NCBI RefSeq assembly: GCF_003151075.1
Contig: NZ_CP029482.1
Coordinates: 4,154,001 to 4,218,000, forward strand
Direction of reading: 5' to 3'
DNA length: 64,000 bases
DNA from: Pseudomonas sp. 31-12
Lineage (GTDB): Bacteria > Pseudomonadota > Gammaproteobacteria > Pseudomonadales > Pseudomonadaceae
A program made the translations under genes and the position numbers. Under the pieces are notes generated by a model. It was not told the DNA's origin and ran no database searches. It was given only the letters and a program-made list of their open reading frames with translations. Positions within the stretch are counted from its first letter, which is position 1, and each line of letters opens with the position of its first letter. Below are positions 52,561 through 61,718 of this stretch, in pieces.

Positions 52561-52599
52561 TCTAATCTAACTTTGCATTCGATTGATACCTGGATTAGA
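52561..52599. promoter_or_regulatory. Inverted repeat in gudD/LysR divergent promoter
   Basis: TCTAATC (52561-52567) and GATTAGA (52593-52599) with 25 bases between, in the 88-base gap between the divergent MFS and LysR genes. LysR binding-site geometry is plausible but not a close consensus. Confidence 0.4.
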
Positions 52600-52602
52600 T
52601 CA

Positions 52603-53505
52603 ATGTTCGAACTGACTCAATTGCGCTGCTTCACCACGGTGGCGACCGAACTCAACTTCCGTCGCGCCGCCGAACGGCTGAACATGACCCAGCCCCCCCT
52701 CAGTCGGCAGATTCAACTGCTGGAGCATCATCTGGGTGTCGAGCTGTTTACCCGCACCACTCGCAGCGTTGCGCTGACCGCCGCCGGCCGGGCGTTTTTC
52801 ATCGAGGCGCAGAACCTGCTCGAGCGTGCCCAGCAAGCCGCGGTGACGGCGCGGCGCTTTGCCGAAGGGGACATCGGCTCGGTCAACATCAGTTTCGTTG
52901 GCAGCGCGGTGTACGAGTTTCTGCCCAAGGTCATCGCCGAGGCGCGACTCAAACAGCCCCATGTGAAAATCGATCTGTCGGAGATGAACACCTACCAGCA
53001 ACACGAAGCGTTGCGTGCGCGGCGTATCGACTTGGGCATCGTCCGCGCGCCGCTGCTGGAGCCGGGCTACGCCACCGAGTGCCTGGTGCGTGAACCCTTT
53101 GTGCTGGCCGTGCCCAGTCACCATCGGCTCGCCAGCACACAAACCGTGTCGGTCAACGACCTTGATGCGCAACCGTTCCTAATGTACTCCCACGCCGCCT
53201 ACCCGCCGTTCAACGAACTGCTGACCGGTATGCTCCGTTCTGCCCGCGTGGCGCCGGAATACGTGCAATGGCTCGGCTCGTCGCTGACCATCCTGGCCTT
53301 GGTCAACGCCGGCATGGGCCTGGCCCTGGTGCCTCGCTGCGCCACCAGCGTGGTGTTCAAAAACGTGGTGTTTCGCGACATCGATCTGGGCGAAGGGGTG
53401 CAGAGCGAGTTGCATTTGATCTGGCGCGAGAACAACGACAACCCGGCGTTTGCGATGTTGCTGGAGGCGATTCGACGGGCTGTGCGGGAAGGATGGGGTG
53501 TTTGA
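52603..53505 (+). CDS. LysR-family regulator of the glucarate operon
   Basis: 300 aa: HTH LNFRRAAERLNMTQPPLSRQ and CatR/BenM-like LFTRTTRSVALTAAG; effector domain with FVGSAVYEFLPKVIAE. Divergent from the MFS/gudD operon and so its likely regulator. ATG 52603 (MFELTQLRCF) matches the family start. Confidence 0.88.
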   Translation: MFELTQLRCFTTVATELNFRRAAERLNMTQPPLSRQIQLLEHHLGVELFTRTTRSVALTAAGRAFFIEAQNLLERAQQAAVTARRFAEGDIGSVNISFVGSAVYEFLPKVIAEARLKQPHVKIDLSEMNTYQQHEALRARRIDLGIVRAPLLEPGYATECLVREPFVLAVPSHHRLASTQTVSVNDLDAQPFLMYSHAAYPPFNELLTGMLRSARVAPEYVQWLGSSLTILALVNAGMGLALVPRCATSVVFKNVVFRDIDLGEGVQSELHLIWRENNDNPAFAMLLEAIRRAVREGWGV

Positions 53506-53643
53506 AACACTCCGGAAGAAAGGTCGCTCAACACACTTCCCTACCCTCGATCCTCCCGAGCCATGAAAGCGCCGCCACTGGCAGCGACCCCTCCATTGCG
53601 CATACCATGCCGCGATTCCAAAAAAAACTTCAGTCAGGCCCCC

Positions 53644-55329
53644 ATGATCAAAGCCAGTCTGCGTAGTCACCTGACACTCTGGTTTGCCGGCTTGTCGCTG
53701 CTCACGCTGGTCAGCGTGGGTTTTTATGTCGGCCACATCGCCACCGAGCAGATGAAGCAGGCGAGCGGCAATGCGTTGTTGAGCACGGCAAGGTCTGCGG
53801 CCGAGTTGTTGGGCGCGCAACTGCATGAACGTCAGCTCGAAGTGTCTTTGCTCAGTCGAGCCCCGCTGTTCAAAAATGGCGACCTCAACGATCCGGACAT
53901 CTTGTCGTCGATGGAGCTGCGTTCGCAGTCCCGCGCCGAGTACGCCTGGATGGGCGTGGCAGACGCCGACGGGCGTGTGCGGCAAGCCGTGAATGGCCTT
54001 CTGGTGAATCAATCGGTCAAGGAGCGTCCGTGGTTCCAGGCCGGGATGCGCGGTGCTTACACCGGTGATCCGCACGAAGCGGTGTTGCTGGCCAAACTGC
54101 TGCCGGGAACTGCCACTGGCGAGCCGTTGCGCTTCATCGATTTCGCCGCACCGATCCGCAATGCCAATGGCCAGGTGATCGGTGTGCTGGGCGCGCATGC
54201 CCATTGGAGCTGGGCGACGCGAATTGTCGACTCGGCCGTGCTGCGCAAAGACATGACGCCTGAAGTGGAGGCGCTGATCGTCGACCACGACGGCAAAGTG
54301 CTCTATCCGGAAGCGCTCATGGGGCAACACGTGCCGAACATGCCGCAGGCCCGGGAAAACCATTCCGACACCGCTGGCTGGTCAGTAGGCAATGGTTACC
54401 TGACCAGCGTTGTCGCGGTGCCGACGCCTTCGAGTACGGACCTTGCCTGGTACATCGCGGTCCGGCAACCGCTGGATATCGCGCTTCAGCCCGCACGCAT
54501 CCTGTTCTATAAGTTGCTGCTGTTGGGCGTGATTGCCGCGATCGTGTTCGCCTTGGTCGCTTATTACCTGGCGCTGTACCTCAGTCGCCCGATCGAATTG
54601 TTGGCCAAATCGGCCAAACGGGTACAGAACCAACAGCCAGGTGCAACGTTCCCCCAAGACCATCCGGTGCGGGAAATTGCCCAGTTGGGTCAATCGCTCC
54701 AGGGCATGACGCAGTCCTTGCTCGGCAAGGAACGCGAGTTGCAGGAAGCCAATGCGTCGCTGGAAGCCACCGTCGCGCAACGCACCGCCGCCCTCACCCG
54801 GGCCAATGCCGATCTGTTGAAACTGGCCACCCACGATGCGCTGACCGGCGTGTACAACCGGCGGCGATTTGACGAAAAACTGGACGAGTGCAACCTGCTG
54901 TTCCAACGCACTGGACGGCCGTTTGCGTTGCTGTTCATCGACGCCGACCACTTCAAGCAAATCAACGACACCCACGGCCATGCGATTGGCGATGAGGTGC
55001 TGCACCAGCTCGCCCGGCTGATTCAGGACAACACCCGCGCCACTGATTTCGTGGCCCGTTACGGCGGTGAGGAGTTTGCGGTGCTGTTGCCGGAAATCGA
55101 GGAGCCGGAGAGCCCCGAGGTCGTTGCCGAGAAGATCCGCGCCGCGATTGCCGCGGCTAGCTTTGCCACGGTCGGGCACGTCACGGTGAGTATCGGCATC
55201 GGGCTGGCCGAGTCATCGGACAGCAATACCACCTCACTGATCAAACGTGCTGATCAGCAGCTCTATCAGGCGAAGTGGTCGGGAAGGAACCGGGTGGCTG
55301 CGCAGTCCCGCGTGACGGAACGCCACTGA
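53644..55329 (+). CDS. Membrane diguanylate cyclase (dCACHE-HAMP-GGDEF)
   Basis: 561 aa. TM about 10-30 (LWFAGLSLLTLVSVGFYVG), periplasmic dCACHE domain about 40-300 with WFQAGMRG, TM about 298-320, HAMP-like region (LYLSRPIELLAKSAKRV), coiled coil, then GGDEF domain from about 410 with GGEEF (about 473) and I-site RATD five residues before it. Should synthesise c-di-GMP with product inhibition. Start ATG 53644 (MIKASLRSHLTLWF) is more likely than ATG 53563. Confidence 0.9.
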   Translation: MIKASLRSHLTLWFAGLSLLTLVSVGFYVGHIATEQMKQASGNALLSTARSAAELLGAQLHERQLEVSLLSRAPLFKNGDLNDPDILSSMELRSQSRAEYAWMGVADADGRVRQAVNGLLVNQSVKERPWFQAGMRGAYTGDPHEAVLLAKLLPGTATGEPLRFIDFAAPIRNANGQVIGVLGAHAHWSWATRIVDSAVLRKDMTPEVEALIVDHDGKVLYPEALMGQHVPNMPQARENHSDTAGWSVGNGYLTSVVAVPTPSSTDLAWYIAVRQPLDIALQPARILFYKLLLLGVIAAIVFALVAYYLALYLSRPIELLAKSAKRVQNQQPGATFPQDHPVREIAQLGQSLQGMTQSLLGKERELQEANASLEATVAQRTAALTRANADLLKLATHDALTGVYNRRRFDEKLDECNLLFQRTGRPFALLFIDADHFKQINDTHGHAIGDEVLHQLARLIQDNTRATDFVARYGGEEFAVLLPEIEEPESPEVVAEKIRAAIAAASFATVGHVTVSIGIGLAESSDSNTTSLIKRADQQLYQAKWSGRNRVAAQSRVTERH

Positions 55330-55348
55330 CCAAGCAACTCGCTCACCC

Positions 55349-55461
55349 TGTGGCGAGGGGGTTTAACCCCCGTTGGGTTGCGAAGCAGCCCCAAGATCTC
55401 GGCACTGTCGAAGATGTTGGGAGCGCTTCGCACTCCAACGGGGATAAATCCCCTCGCCACA
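55349..55461. repeat. REPIN-type inverted repeat
   Basis: Ends TGTGGCGAGGGG and CCCCTCGCCACA are inverted copies, with inner AACCCCCGTTGGG / CTCCAACGGGG arms and a 113-base span. Typical pair of Pseudomonas REP sequences. No gene inside. Confidence 0.8.
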
Positions 55462-55495
55462 ATTGCGCATCCGCAATCAAGATCGGGTATTGGGC

Positions 55496-55831
55496 TTACT
55501 GAACGTTTTTCAGCTTGACCACATCACCGGAGATTTTGGTGGTGTAACCGGTCAGGACCCAGGCCCAGAACCAGTTTTCCTGCACTTGGGTGTTGATCAT
55601 TGCGTCGCCGCCCTTGGCTTTGATCGCCGCGTTCTGAGCGCGAACAAAACGGTTGTTCTGCTGGATCGGGATCACGCCGAACAGCAACAGGCCAGTGGCG
55701 CTCGCTTCACTGTGACCCAGGACGGTGTATTGGCTGCTTTCATAATGCTGGGTGTTCATCGGTGTGCCGGTGCAACCCGCCAGAACCAGACCGAACAAGG
55801 CTACCGCGGCAACTTTACTGAGGTACTTCAC
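55496..55831 (-). CDS. Small lipoprotein
   Basis: 111 aa. Lipobox LAGC at about residue 18 after KYLSKVAAVALFGLV. Rest: YTVLGHSEASATGLLLFGVI and RFVRAQNAAIKAKGGDAMIN, a pattern seen in small bacterial lipoproteins of unknown function. GTG 55831 has GGAG seven bases upstream. Confidence 0.75.
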   Translation of the reverse strand: MKYLSKVAAVALFGLVLAGCTGTPMNTQHYESSQYTVLGHSEASATGLLLFGVIPIQQNNRFVRAQNAAIKAKGGDAMINTQVQENWFWAWVLTGYTTKISGDVVKLKNVQ

Positions 55832-55983
55832 TGAAAAACTCCATGAGATGTTGCCCGGGATCCATCTCTCGGGCGGCGCACACTCTAATGGATTAGATGG
55901 CCAATTGGTATCAGCTAAAACAGACGATAGCCGCCACATGGGAGACGGCGGCTATCGGTCAGGGAGGATCAAACCGTTTCGGC

Positions 55984-57264
55984 TCAGCCCTGAGTCACCG
56001 CAGCTTGTGGATGCGAAGATGAAACGGGCTCGGGTGCAGGTTCGTCATCCAGCGTGATAAACATCGCCAACACCGGCCCCATCAGCACCACGGCGATGGA
56101 AGCACCGAACGCCACCGCCCAGTTGTTCCCCGTGATGTCCAGCAACCAACCGATCACTACCGGCGACACGGCACCGGCCAGGGCCATGCCGGTGAACGTG
56201 CACGCGCTGGAAGTTGCGGAATGTTCGTGGGATACCTCGGTGCCGATGACCCAGAGCGGCGAGTCCGCCAATTCCGAGCAAAAGAACGAGAAGCTCAGGC
56301 CGCAGGCGCAGATCATCAGGTCGTGGGTGAACAACAGCGGAATCAGGCCAATGATCGAGGCCAGGAAGCCGAAGATGATCAAGTCGCGACGCGAGCGCAG
56401 ACGGTTGCCGGTGACCTTGAAGCGCCAGTCCGAGAGCATGCCGCCGACTGCGGTGCCGACGGTGCCGCCCAGCAGCACAAAGGTCGAAAACAACGCGGTG
56501 TGGGTCAGGTCCATGCCGTAGCGCTGGGTGAAGAACGATGGAATCCAGTTCAGGAAGAACCACAGCACCCAACCGTGACAGAAACAGGTGGCCGCGGCCG
56601 GCCACACTTTGCGCAGCATCTGCGGCCAATTCACCGGTTTGGCCGCCACGGGTGGTAGCGGCACGGCGGCGGTTTCGAGCAGTTTCTTCGATTCGCTCAG
56701 GCTGAAATACATGACGAACATGTAGATCAGCGTCACCACGCCGAGAATGACGAAGGTCAGTCGCCACGAAAACTGAATGATCATGAACGTCACGATCAAA
56801 GGCGCCAGTGCATTGGCCAGGCGTCCGGACGCATGCATCATGCCTTGGGCCGTGCCGCGTTGGGTGATGGGAATGGCGCGGGCGATCATGCGCGCGGCTG
56901 TCGGGTAGATCGGCGCTTCGCCGATCCCGACCACGAAGCGTGCAATCACCAGCACCACCAGACCACTGACCAGCCCCGTGGCAATGGTCGCCGCCGACCA
57001 GATAATGCCGTACAGCAACATCGCCTTGCGTGAGCCGATACGGTCACTGAACCAGCCGCCGGGAATCATGAAACAGCTGTAAGCGATGGCGAAGGCGGAA
57101 AACATCATGCCCAGGTTGGTGTTGCTGAAACCCAGCTCCTTGCTGATCGTCGGGGCGGCGACGGCCAGGTTGGTGCGGTCCACGTACATGATGAAAGCCA
57201 TGATGCACAGCAACACGAACGTCAGCGTTGCCCTGCGTTTTTGCGCAAGCGTAGTCGGAATCAT
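55984..57264 (-). CDS. MFS transporter, anion:cation symporter family
   Basis: 426 aa, ACS-type start (LLCIMAFIMYVDRTNLAVAA; YSCFMIPGGWFSDRIGSRKA). Third gene of an operon with a dehalogenase-like and a PdxA2-type enzyme (62-base gap), so it probably imports the substrate, an organic acid. Confidence 0.88.
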   Translation of the reverse strand: MIPTTLAQKRRATLTFVLLCIMAFIMYVDRTNLAVAAPTISKELGFSNTNLGMMFSAFAIAYSCFMIPGGWFSDRIGSRKAMLLYGIIWSAATIATGLVSGLVVLVIARFVVGIGEAPIYPTAARMIARAIPITQRGTAQGMMHASGRLANALAPLIVTFMIIQFSWRLTFVILGVVTLIYMFVMYFSLSESKKLLETAAVPLPPVAAKPVNWPQMLRKVWPAAATCFCHGWVLWFFLNWIPSFFTQRYGMDLTHTALFSTFVLLGGTVGTAVGGMLSDWRFKVTGNRLRSRRDLIIFGFLASIIGLIPLLFTHDLMICACGLSFSFFCSELADSPLWVIGTEVSHEHSATSSACTFTGMALAGAVSPVVIGWLLDITGNNWAVAFGASIAVVLMGPVLAMFITLDDEPAPEPVSSSHPQAAVTQG

Positions 57265-57326
57265 TTTTCCACCTTTTTTTATAGTTCTAGTGGGCAGGCG
57301 GTCATCCCGGACCGCCTGTCATTGCG

Positions 57327-58205
57327 TTACTTGAAGAAGCCGTGCAACACCTCGTAGGTCTCGTCCGGGCATTCTTCCTGCAGGTAATGGCCCGAGGGCA
57401 CAGTGGCGGTTTGCACGATATTGGTGGCGTAGCGGCTCCAGATTTCTGCGGCGTTATGGTTGCGGCCAACGCCGCCCTTTTCGCCCCAGAGAATCAGCGC
57501 CGGGTTGTCAATCCGGCGGCCCGCCTCGAAGTCGGCGGTGTCCATGTCCAGGTCGATGCCGAAGGTCGCGCGGTAGTCTTCGCACATGGCGTGGGTGGTG
57601 GCAGGGTTCTTGATGCAGCGGATGTAGTCGGCCAGCGCTTCGGGCCCGAAGAAACTGGTGCCTTGGTCAGTCTTCGACAGCTTGCGGCGGATGAAGAACT
57701 CCGGATCGGCGTCCATCATTCGCTCTGGCGTCGGGGCGTCCTGGGTCATGAAGAACCAGTGCCAGGAAAATTTGCCCCACTGGCGCGTGACGTTGTTCAG
57801 CAAATAATGCTGCGGCAGCATGTCGACGAAACCGGCCTTGAGCACCTTGTCACCGTGGTCCAGGCACATGCGATGCAGCACCCGCGCGCCCCGGTCGTGA
57901 CCGGCGGCATAAAACTGCTCGAAACCCAACGACTGCATCACTTCAACCTGATCCTGGGCCATGGCGCGGAAGGAATAATCCGAGTGATCGCCACCGCCCT
58001 GCGGTTTAGAGCTGTCGCCGTAACCGCGTAAGTCGGTGCAGACCACGGTGAAATCCTTGGCCAGGCGCGGAGCAATCTTGTGCCAGGACAGGTGATTGAA
58101 CGGGTTGCCGTGCATCAACAGCAACGGCGGACCTTCGCCACCGACGACAGTGACAATCTCGGCACCGCTGGTTTTGGTGACGGTCTTGGTGAAATTCTCG
58201 AACAT
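57327..58205 (-). CDS. Haloacetate (fluoroacetate) dehalogenase-like alpha/beta hydrolase
   Basis: 292 aa. Oxyanion HGNPFNHLSW, nucleophile Asp in AAGHDRGARVLHRM (about 103), FAcD-like HWFF and FFIRRKLS, DYRATFGIDLDMD and base His in VPSGHYLQEECP (about 268). These are signature residues of fluoroacetate dehalogenases (EC 3.8.1.3). Operon context suggests that a hydroxy-acid release may be its actual role. ATG 58205 has GAGG eight bases upstream. Confidence 0.8.
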   Translation of the reverse strand: MFENFTKTVTKTSGAEIVTVVGGEGPPLLLMHGNPFNHLSWHKIAPRLAKDFTVVCTDLRGYGDSSKPQGGGDHSDYSFRAMAQDQVEVMQSLGFEQFYAAGHDRGARVLHRMCLDHGDKVLKAGFVDMLPQHYLLNNVTRQWGKFSWHWFFMTQDAPTPERMMDADPEFFIRRKLSKTDQGTSFFGPEALADYIRCIKNPATTHAMCEDYRATFGIDLDMDTADFEAGRRIDNPALILWGEKGGVGRNHNAAEIWSRYATNIVQTATVPSGHYLQEECPDETYEVLHGFFK

Positions 58206-58246
58206 GGTGTCAGCCTCGATTCTTTTCTCGATCACTTGGCAGGTGT

Positions 58247-59251
58247 TTAGCGTTTGGCTTTGCGCGCGGCAGCGTTGTCGGCGGCGACACGGAATGCAGC
58301 CGCCATGGCGCCAACGTCAGCGATGCCTTTGCCGACGATGTCGTACGCCACGCCGTGTGCCGGGGTTGCGTAAACGGTCTTCAGGCCACCGGTCAGGGTC
58401 ACGCCGGATGAGAAGCCCAGCAGCTTGGTCGCGATCTGGCCCTGGTCGTGATACATGATCACCACCGCATCGAAATCGCCGTTGCGCGCCTTGATAAACA
58501 CCGTGTCCGACGGGAACGGCCCTTCGCAGGCCAGGCCTTTGAGGCGCAGGGCTTCGAGCGTCGGGCGGATGATCGTGATCTCTTCGTCGCCGAACAGACC
58601 GTTCTCGCCGCCATGGGGATTGAGTGCCGCGACGCCGATGCGCGGTGCGTTGTTGCCCAGTGCACGCAACGTGTCGTGGGCCAGTTGCAACGCCCCTTCG
58701 ATGCGGTCCGGTTGCACCATGTCGACAGCTTTGCGCAGCGCCACATGGGAGGTCACGCGAAAGGTCGAGAACTGCGGGATGATGTTCACTTCGCCGAAGT
58801 AACCGACATGTTCGGTCCAGGCCGCAAACATCTGGTGTTCGTCGTGGTACTTCCACCCACCGCGATGCAGCCCGGCCTTGTTGAGCGGCGCGAAGCAGAT
58901 GCCATCGAGCTCTCCGGCCAGGGCCATGTCGGTCATGATCTTCAGGGTTTCGCCGGTCAGACGACCCGACTCCGCGTTGACCAGGCCTCGCTCATACAGC
59001 GCAGGATCCACGTTGTGTAAATCGATCAAGGGCACGGCCGCCTGGGAATGGTCGGCCTCGCGCAGGTGCACAATCTTCTGGTAGGGAATGCGCTGACCGG
59101 CGTCACGCATGCCGAGCTCGAGCACACGCTCGTCACCAATGATCACCACATCCGCCCGCTCACGTGCCTCAGGCGTCGACAACAGCTTGACGACCAACTC
59201 GGGGCCAATGCCGGTGACATCGCCCAGCATAAGTCCAATCAGGGGTTTCAT
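58247..59251 (-). CDS. pdxA2: PdxA2-type 4-phosphothreonate dehydrogenase
   Basis: 334 aa, PdxA fold: IGLMLGDVTGIGPELVVKLL, AALNPHGGENGLFGDEE with metal His, VIMYHDQGQIATKLLGFSSG, and TLTGGLKTVYATPAHGVAYD. Paralogues of PdxA in catabolic operons (PdxA2) oxidise 4-phospho-D-threonate or -erythronate. First gene of the operon. No sugar-acid kinase (DUF1537) is beside it, which is unusual for PdxA2. Confidence 0.82.
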   Translation of the reverse strand: MKPLIGLMLGDVTGIGPELVVKLLSTPEARERADVVIIGDERVLELGMRDAGQRIPYQKIVHLREADHSQAAVPLIDLHNVDPALYERGLVNAESGRLTGETLKIMTDMALAGELDGICFAPLNKAGLHRGGWKYHDEHQMFAAWTEHVGYFGEVNIIPQFSTFRVTSHVALRKAVDMVQPDRIEGALQLAHDTLRALGNNAPRIGVAALNPHGGENGLFGDEEITIIRPTLEALRLKGLACEGPFPSDTVFIKARNGDFDAVVIMYHDQGQIATKLLGFSSGVTLTGGLKTVYATPAHGVAYDIVGKGIADVGAMAAAFRVAADNAAARKAKR

Positions 59252-59543
59252 CAGTTTTTCTCCAGTCCAGGCAAGGTGTGTCTTTTATTGTTATGGGCAG
59301 CGCCGATGGCGGAACGCAGGCCAACAGTCCGGTGCAACCACTGAGGCCCATCCTAGGCCGACGGGCTGGGGCTTCAAGGTGCGAAACGTGGGGTGGGGGT
59401 TCACAGATTGTGGTTTGAGCGGGGGGTGGCCGGAGGTGGCGAAGCAAGATCTTCGGATAGCACCTACGGATGCCGAGGAAGTGTCCCACAAGCGCCTGAC
59501 ACCAAAACGAGAAATATCCTACTTTTGACAGCTTTACAGAGAC

Positions 59544-59583
59544 AAAAAAAAGCCCGTTTCAGCCGAAACTGAAACGGGCTTTT
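59544..59583. terminator. Strong bidirectional terminator
   Basis: AGCCCGTTTCAG / CTGAAACGGGCT with loop CCGAAA, A run before and T run after. It serves the small gene on the left-running strand at 59601 and possibly rightward transcripts. Confidence 0.85.
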
Positions 59584-59600
59584 CCCCACATCAACGGCCG

Positions 59601-59699
59601 TTACTTCAGGTCGTCAAAGTGGTCTCGCAGGAACTCGTAAAAGCGAAACGCTTTAAACAATCTCCATACGAGGCTCAGCGTACGCAGCAATAGCTTCAT
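59601..59699 (-). CDS. 32-residue amphipathic small protein
   Basis: ATG 59699 with GGAGG nine bases upstream and a strong terminator directly after the stop. The peptide (begins MKLLLRTLSLVWRLFKAFRF, ends FLRDHFDDLK) has a hydrophobic/basic helix and acidic tail, like other small membrane-associated proteins. Similar short pseudomonad proteins exist as far as I recall, unverified. Confidence 0.5.
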   Translation of the reverse strand: MKLLLRTLSLVWRLFKAFRFYEFLRDHFDDLK

Positions 59700-59769
59700 A
59701 CGTTTTGGCCTCCAGGTTGGGGGCCAAACCTCCAGCGCACTTACCGGATCACGCGTGCCTTCGGATATA

Positions 59770-59790
59770 CACGCTAATGTTGTCCGTGAG
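59770..59790. repeat. 21-bp direct repeat, copy 1
   Basis: CGCTAATGTTGTCCGTGAG and two preceding bases; copy 2 at 60115-60135 has one mismatch. 345 bases apart, in a 620-base region without a recognised gene. Confidence 0.6.
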
Positions 59791-60114
59791 GCGGCCGGTT
59801 GAGTTCCCCCCGAACCATCATTCCGGCACGGGTGCAAAACCGTGTCAGAGGGCGTGAAACCGTTATGTAACTGGCCAAACCTCACAGCCGCATTAGCATG
59901 TGAGCGCCGGCATATTAACCTAGAATCTTCAGCGCAGCGGCTGGTCTTTGACGTTCCAAGGCAAAGTGATGACGTGTTTTTGTAAAACGTTATTTCTGTC
60001 AGGTTATTTCTATCGCTTAGAACACCGAAATTCTCTAGTGATGCCTGCATATGACGTAAATCAATCAATGCAAAATAACGTTGCAAGGATAAGCAAAGCT
60101 TAATACCATGCCCC

Positions 60115-60135
60115 CACGCTAGTGTTGTCCGTGAG
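60115..60135. repeat. 21-bp direct repeat, copy 2
   Basis: CGCTAGTGTTGTCCGTGAG plus two preceding bases, one mismatch from copy 1. It directly precedes the two hairpins at 60143-60201. Confidence 0.6.
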
Positions 60136-60142
60136 ATGCACC

Positions 60143-60201
60143 AAGCCTCAGCCGCAAACTGGGGCTTACAAAAGAACCGCCCCGCAAAGGCGGTTTTTTT
60201 T
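60143..60201 (+). ncRNA. Candidate small RNA 3' end: hairpin plus intrinsic terminator
   Basis: Hairpin AAGCCTCAG / CTGGGGCTT (60143-60167) followed by terminator AACCGCC-N7-GGCGGTT and a run of eight T (60175-60201). No gene ends upstream on the plus strand, so the terminator needs an independent transcript. Its 5' end is not determined; the terminator itself is firm, an RNA gene is inference. Confidence 0.4.
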
Positions 60202-60319
60202 CGCCTGTCGTTTTTGGACCTTGGCCATGCTGGCTGCGATTCGACCCGCCATATCGCGCGCAGTGGGATCACGATGAATAACCCCACCTCCTTTGCTCTC
60301 ATTTCACCGTTTTGGCACG

Positions 60320-60724
60320 CTAGGTCGTTCGCGAAGTGTTGAAGGTGACGGCGGCGTTAATCAGCACCTTCAACGCCTCTTCATCAATCTCATCGCCTTC
60401 ATGCACATCAATCGCACGTCGGGTATTACCTTCAAGACTGGCATTGAACAACCTTGAAGGATCCTCCAGCGAAGCCCCCTTGGCGAAGGTCATCTTCACG
60501 GCGTTCTTGTACGTCTCCCCGGTGCAGATGATGCCCGCGTGCGACCACACCGGAACCCGCCACTTCCATTCTTCGACCACGTCAGGGTCGGCCTGCCGGA
60601 TGAGTGCCCGGACCTTGGCTAGCGTTTCGCCCCGCCAATCGCTCAACTCCTTGATTCTCGCGTCTATCAGCGAAGAGGCCTCTTCAATCTCTCCGTCCTT
60701 TGCGCCGATCGCTTCCTTCTTCAT
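60320..60724 (-). CDS. DUF1801 domain protein
   Basis: 134 aa: IKELSDWRGETLAKVRALIR, DVVEEWKWRVPVWSHAGIIC and MTFAKGASLEDPSRLF, as in DUF1801 (YdhG-like) proteins of unknown activity. Confidence 0.82.
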   Translation of the reverse strand: MKKEAIGAKDGEIEEASSLIDARIKELSDWRGETLAKVRALIRQADPDVVEEWKWRVPVWSHAGIICTGETYKNAVKMTFAKGASLEDPSRLFNASLEGNTRRAIDVHEGDEIDEEALKVLINAAVTFNTSRTT

Positions 60725-60889
60725 CGAGTTGCCGCTCCTTCAGGATGGTTTTCGCCCGCTTCAAGATAGTTGCCGTTTGCCCGCCGTCCAGTGTCGCTGA
60801 CTGACGGTTTGCGTCCAGGCAATCACCGCCATGCAGAAGAAAAGGGGACGTCTCTATTTTCCGTCCGATCCTGAAGGCGAAGTCCAATT

Positions 60890-61243
60890 AAACATCGGTG
60901 TTTAATCGACATCTCCAGACACTCTCTCAGGCTACACATCCTTGCGCCGTTACCTACGACTGCGCCAGAATCCGCCGGCTTGTGCGCCTTGGACTTGGGA
61001 CTTATCGTTTCCCCGTCGCTGAAAAACAGCGATGGGGGTTTGGTAGCCCCGGGGTATACGTAAGGTGCTAAGCATCATGATTCGCAGCGTTTGTTCGACT
61101 CTGCTTTATGGTGGTCATGCACAGGGCGCTTTCGAGCGCGCCGGTTTCTTACGTCCCGGTCTACCAACCTGAGCATGGCCGCCACCCCTCGTTTGGTAGC
61201 GAGAGTGATGGCCTTCATTTAAACGACGTAAGAGGTTTCATCC
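60890..61243 (+). promoter_or_regulatory. Conserved leader of DUF6124 gene (copy 2)
   Basis: Same blocks, order and spacing as the leader at 13270-13620, including hairpin TCGCTG-AAAAA-CAGCGA (61015-61031) 229 bases before the ATG (226 in copy 1). The upstream ATG at 61108 opens a frame related to the one at 13486 but out of frame with the main gene here. Confidence 0.65.
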
Positions 61244-61606
61244 ATGTTCAAACCTACGCCAAATCCACCCGAAACGGACGACGTTTCCCCCTACGAATCC
61301 ACCGATTCCAAAAAACTCAACGAGGCCGCCGAACGCGCTCTCGACTTTCACTTCCCGTCAAACGCCGACATCAAAGCCACCCCGAGAACGCGCAGCACCC
61401 TGTTTTCCGTAGACCCCGAGGCCACGGCCGAAACACTGAGTGTCTACCTGGTCGAGACCCTGGCCTCGGTCGACGTGATGGTGCACCAGTTGGTGGATCA
61501 CCTGGAGGGCGAGTCGCGCTACGCCCTGCTGGGCATTTCCAACAGCATCATGATGGCGGAGATCACCGCAAACCGGGTGCTGGATAAAATTGATCTACCC
61601 AAGTAA
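61244..61606 (+). CDS. DUF6124 family protein (copy 2)
   Basis: 120 aa, MFKPTPNPPETDD, LNEAAERALDFHFPSN, VDPEATAETLSVYLVETLAS, LLGISNSIMMAEITANRVLD. Same family as at 13621, with about half of positions identical. Unknown function. Confidence 0.8.
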   Translation: MFKPTPNPPETDDVSPYESTDSKKLNEAAERALDFHFPSNADIKATPRTRSTLFSVDPEATAETLSVYLVETLASVDVMVHQLVDHLEGESRYALLGISNSIMMAEITANRVLDKIDLPK

Positions 61607-61639
61607 GTGCCACTCGCTGTGGTGAATGCGTAACTGACG

Positions 61640-61684
61640 GTGAGCTGTGCAGCGGTCCCTTTCGGGGTCGCTCACAGCTCCGAG
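61640..61684. terminator. Long hairpin without T run
   Basis: GAGCTGTG...CACAGCTC with inner AGCG / CGCT and CCC / GGG pairs, between the DUF6124 gene and the ppx-like gene's end. It could end both convergent transcripts. Confidence 0.5.
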
Positions 61685-61718
61685 GGATCAACGATGTCGA
61701 AACCTTTGCCCCAAGCAG

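Noticed and set aside
59700..60302. Upstream part of a 233-codon minus-strand frame ending at 59601
   Set aside because: It crosses the direct repeats and the antisense of a terminator and has no domain; only the last 32 codons have a ribosome site.
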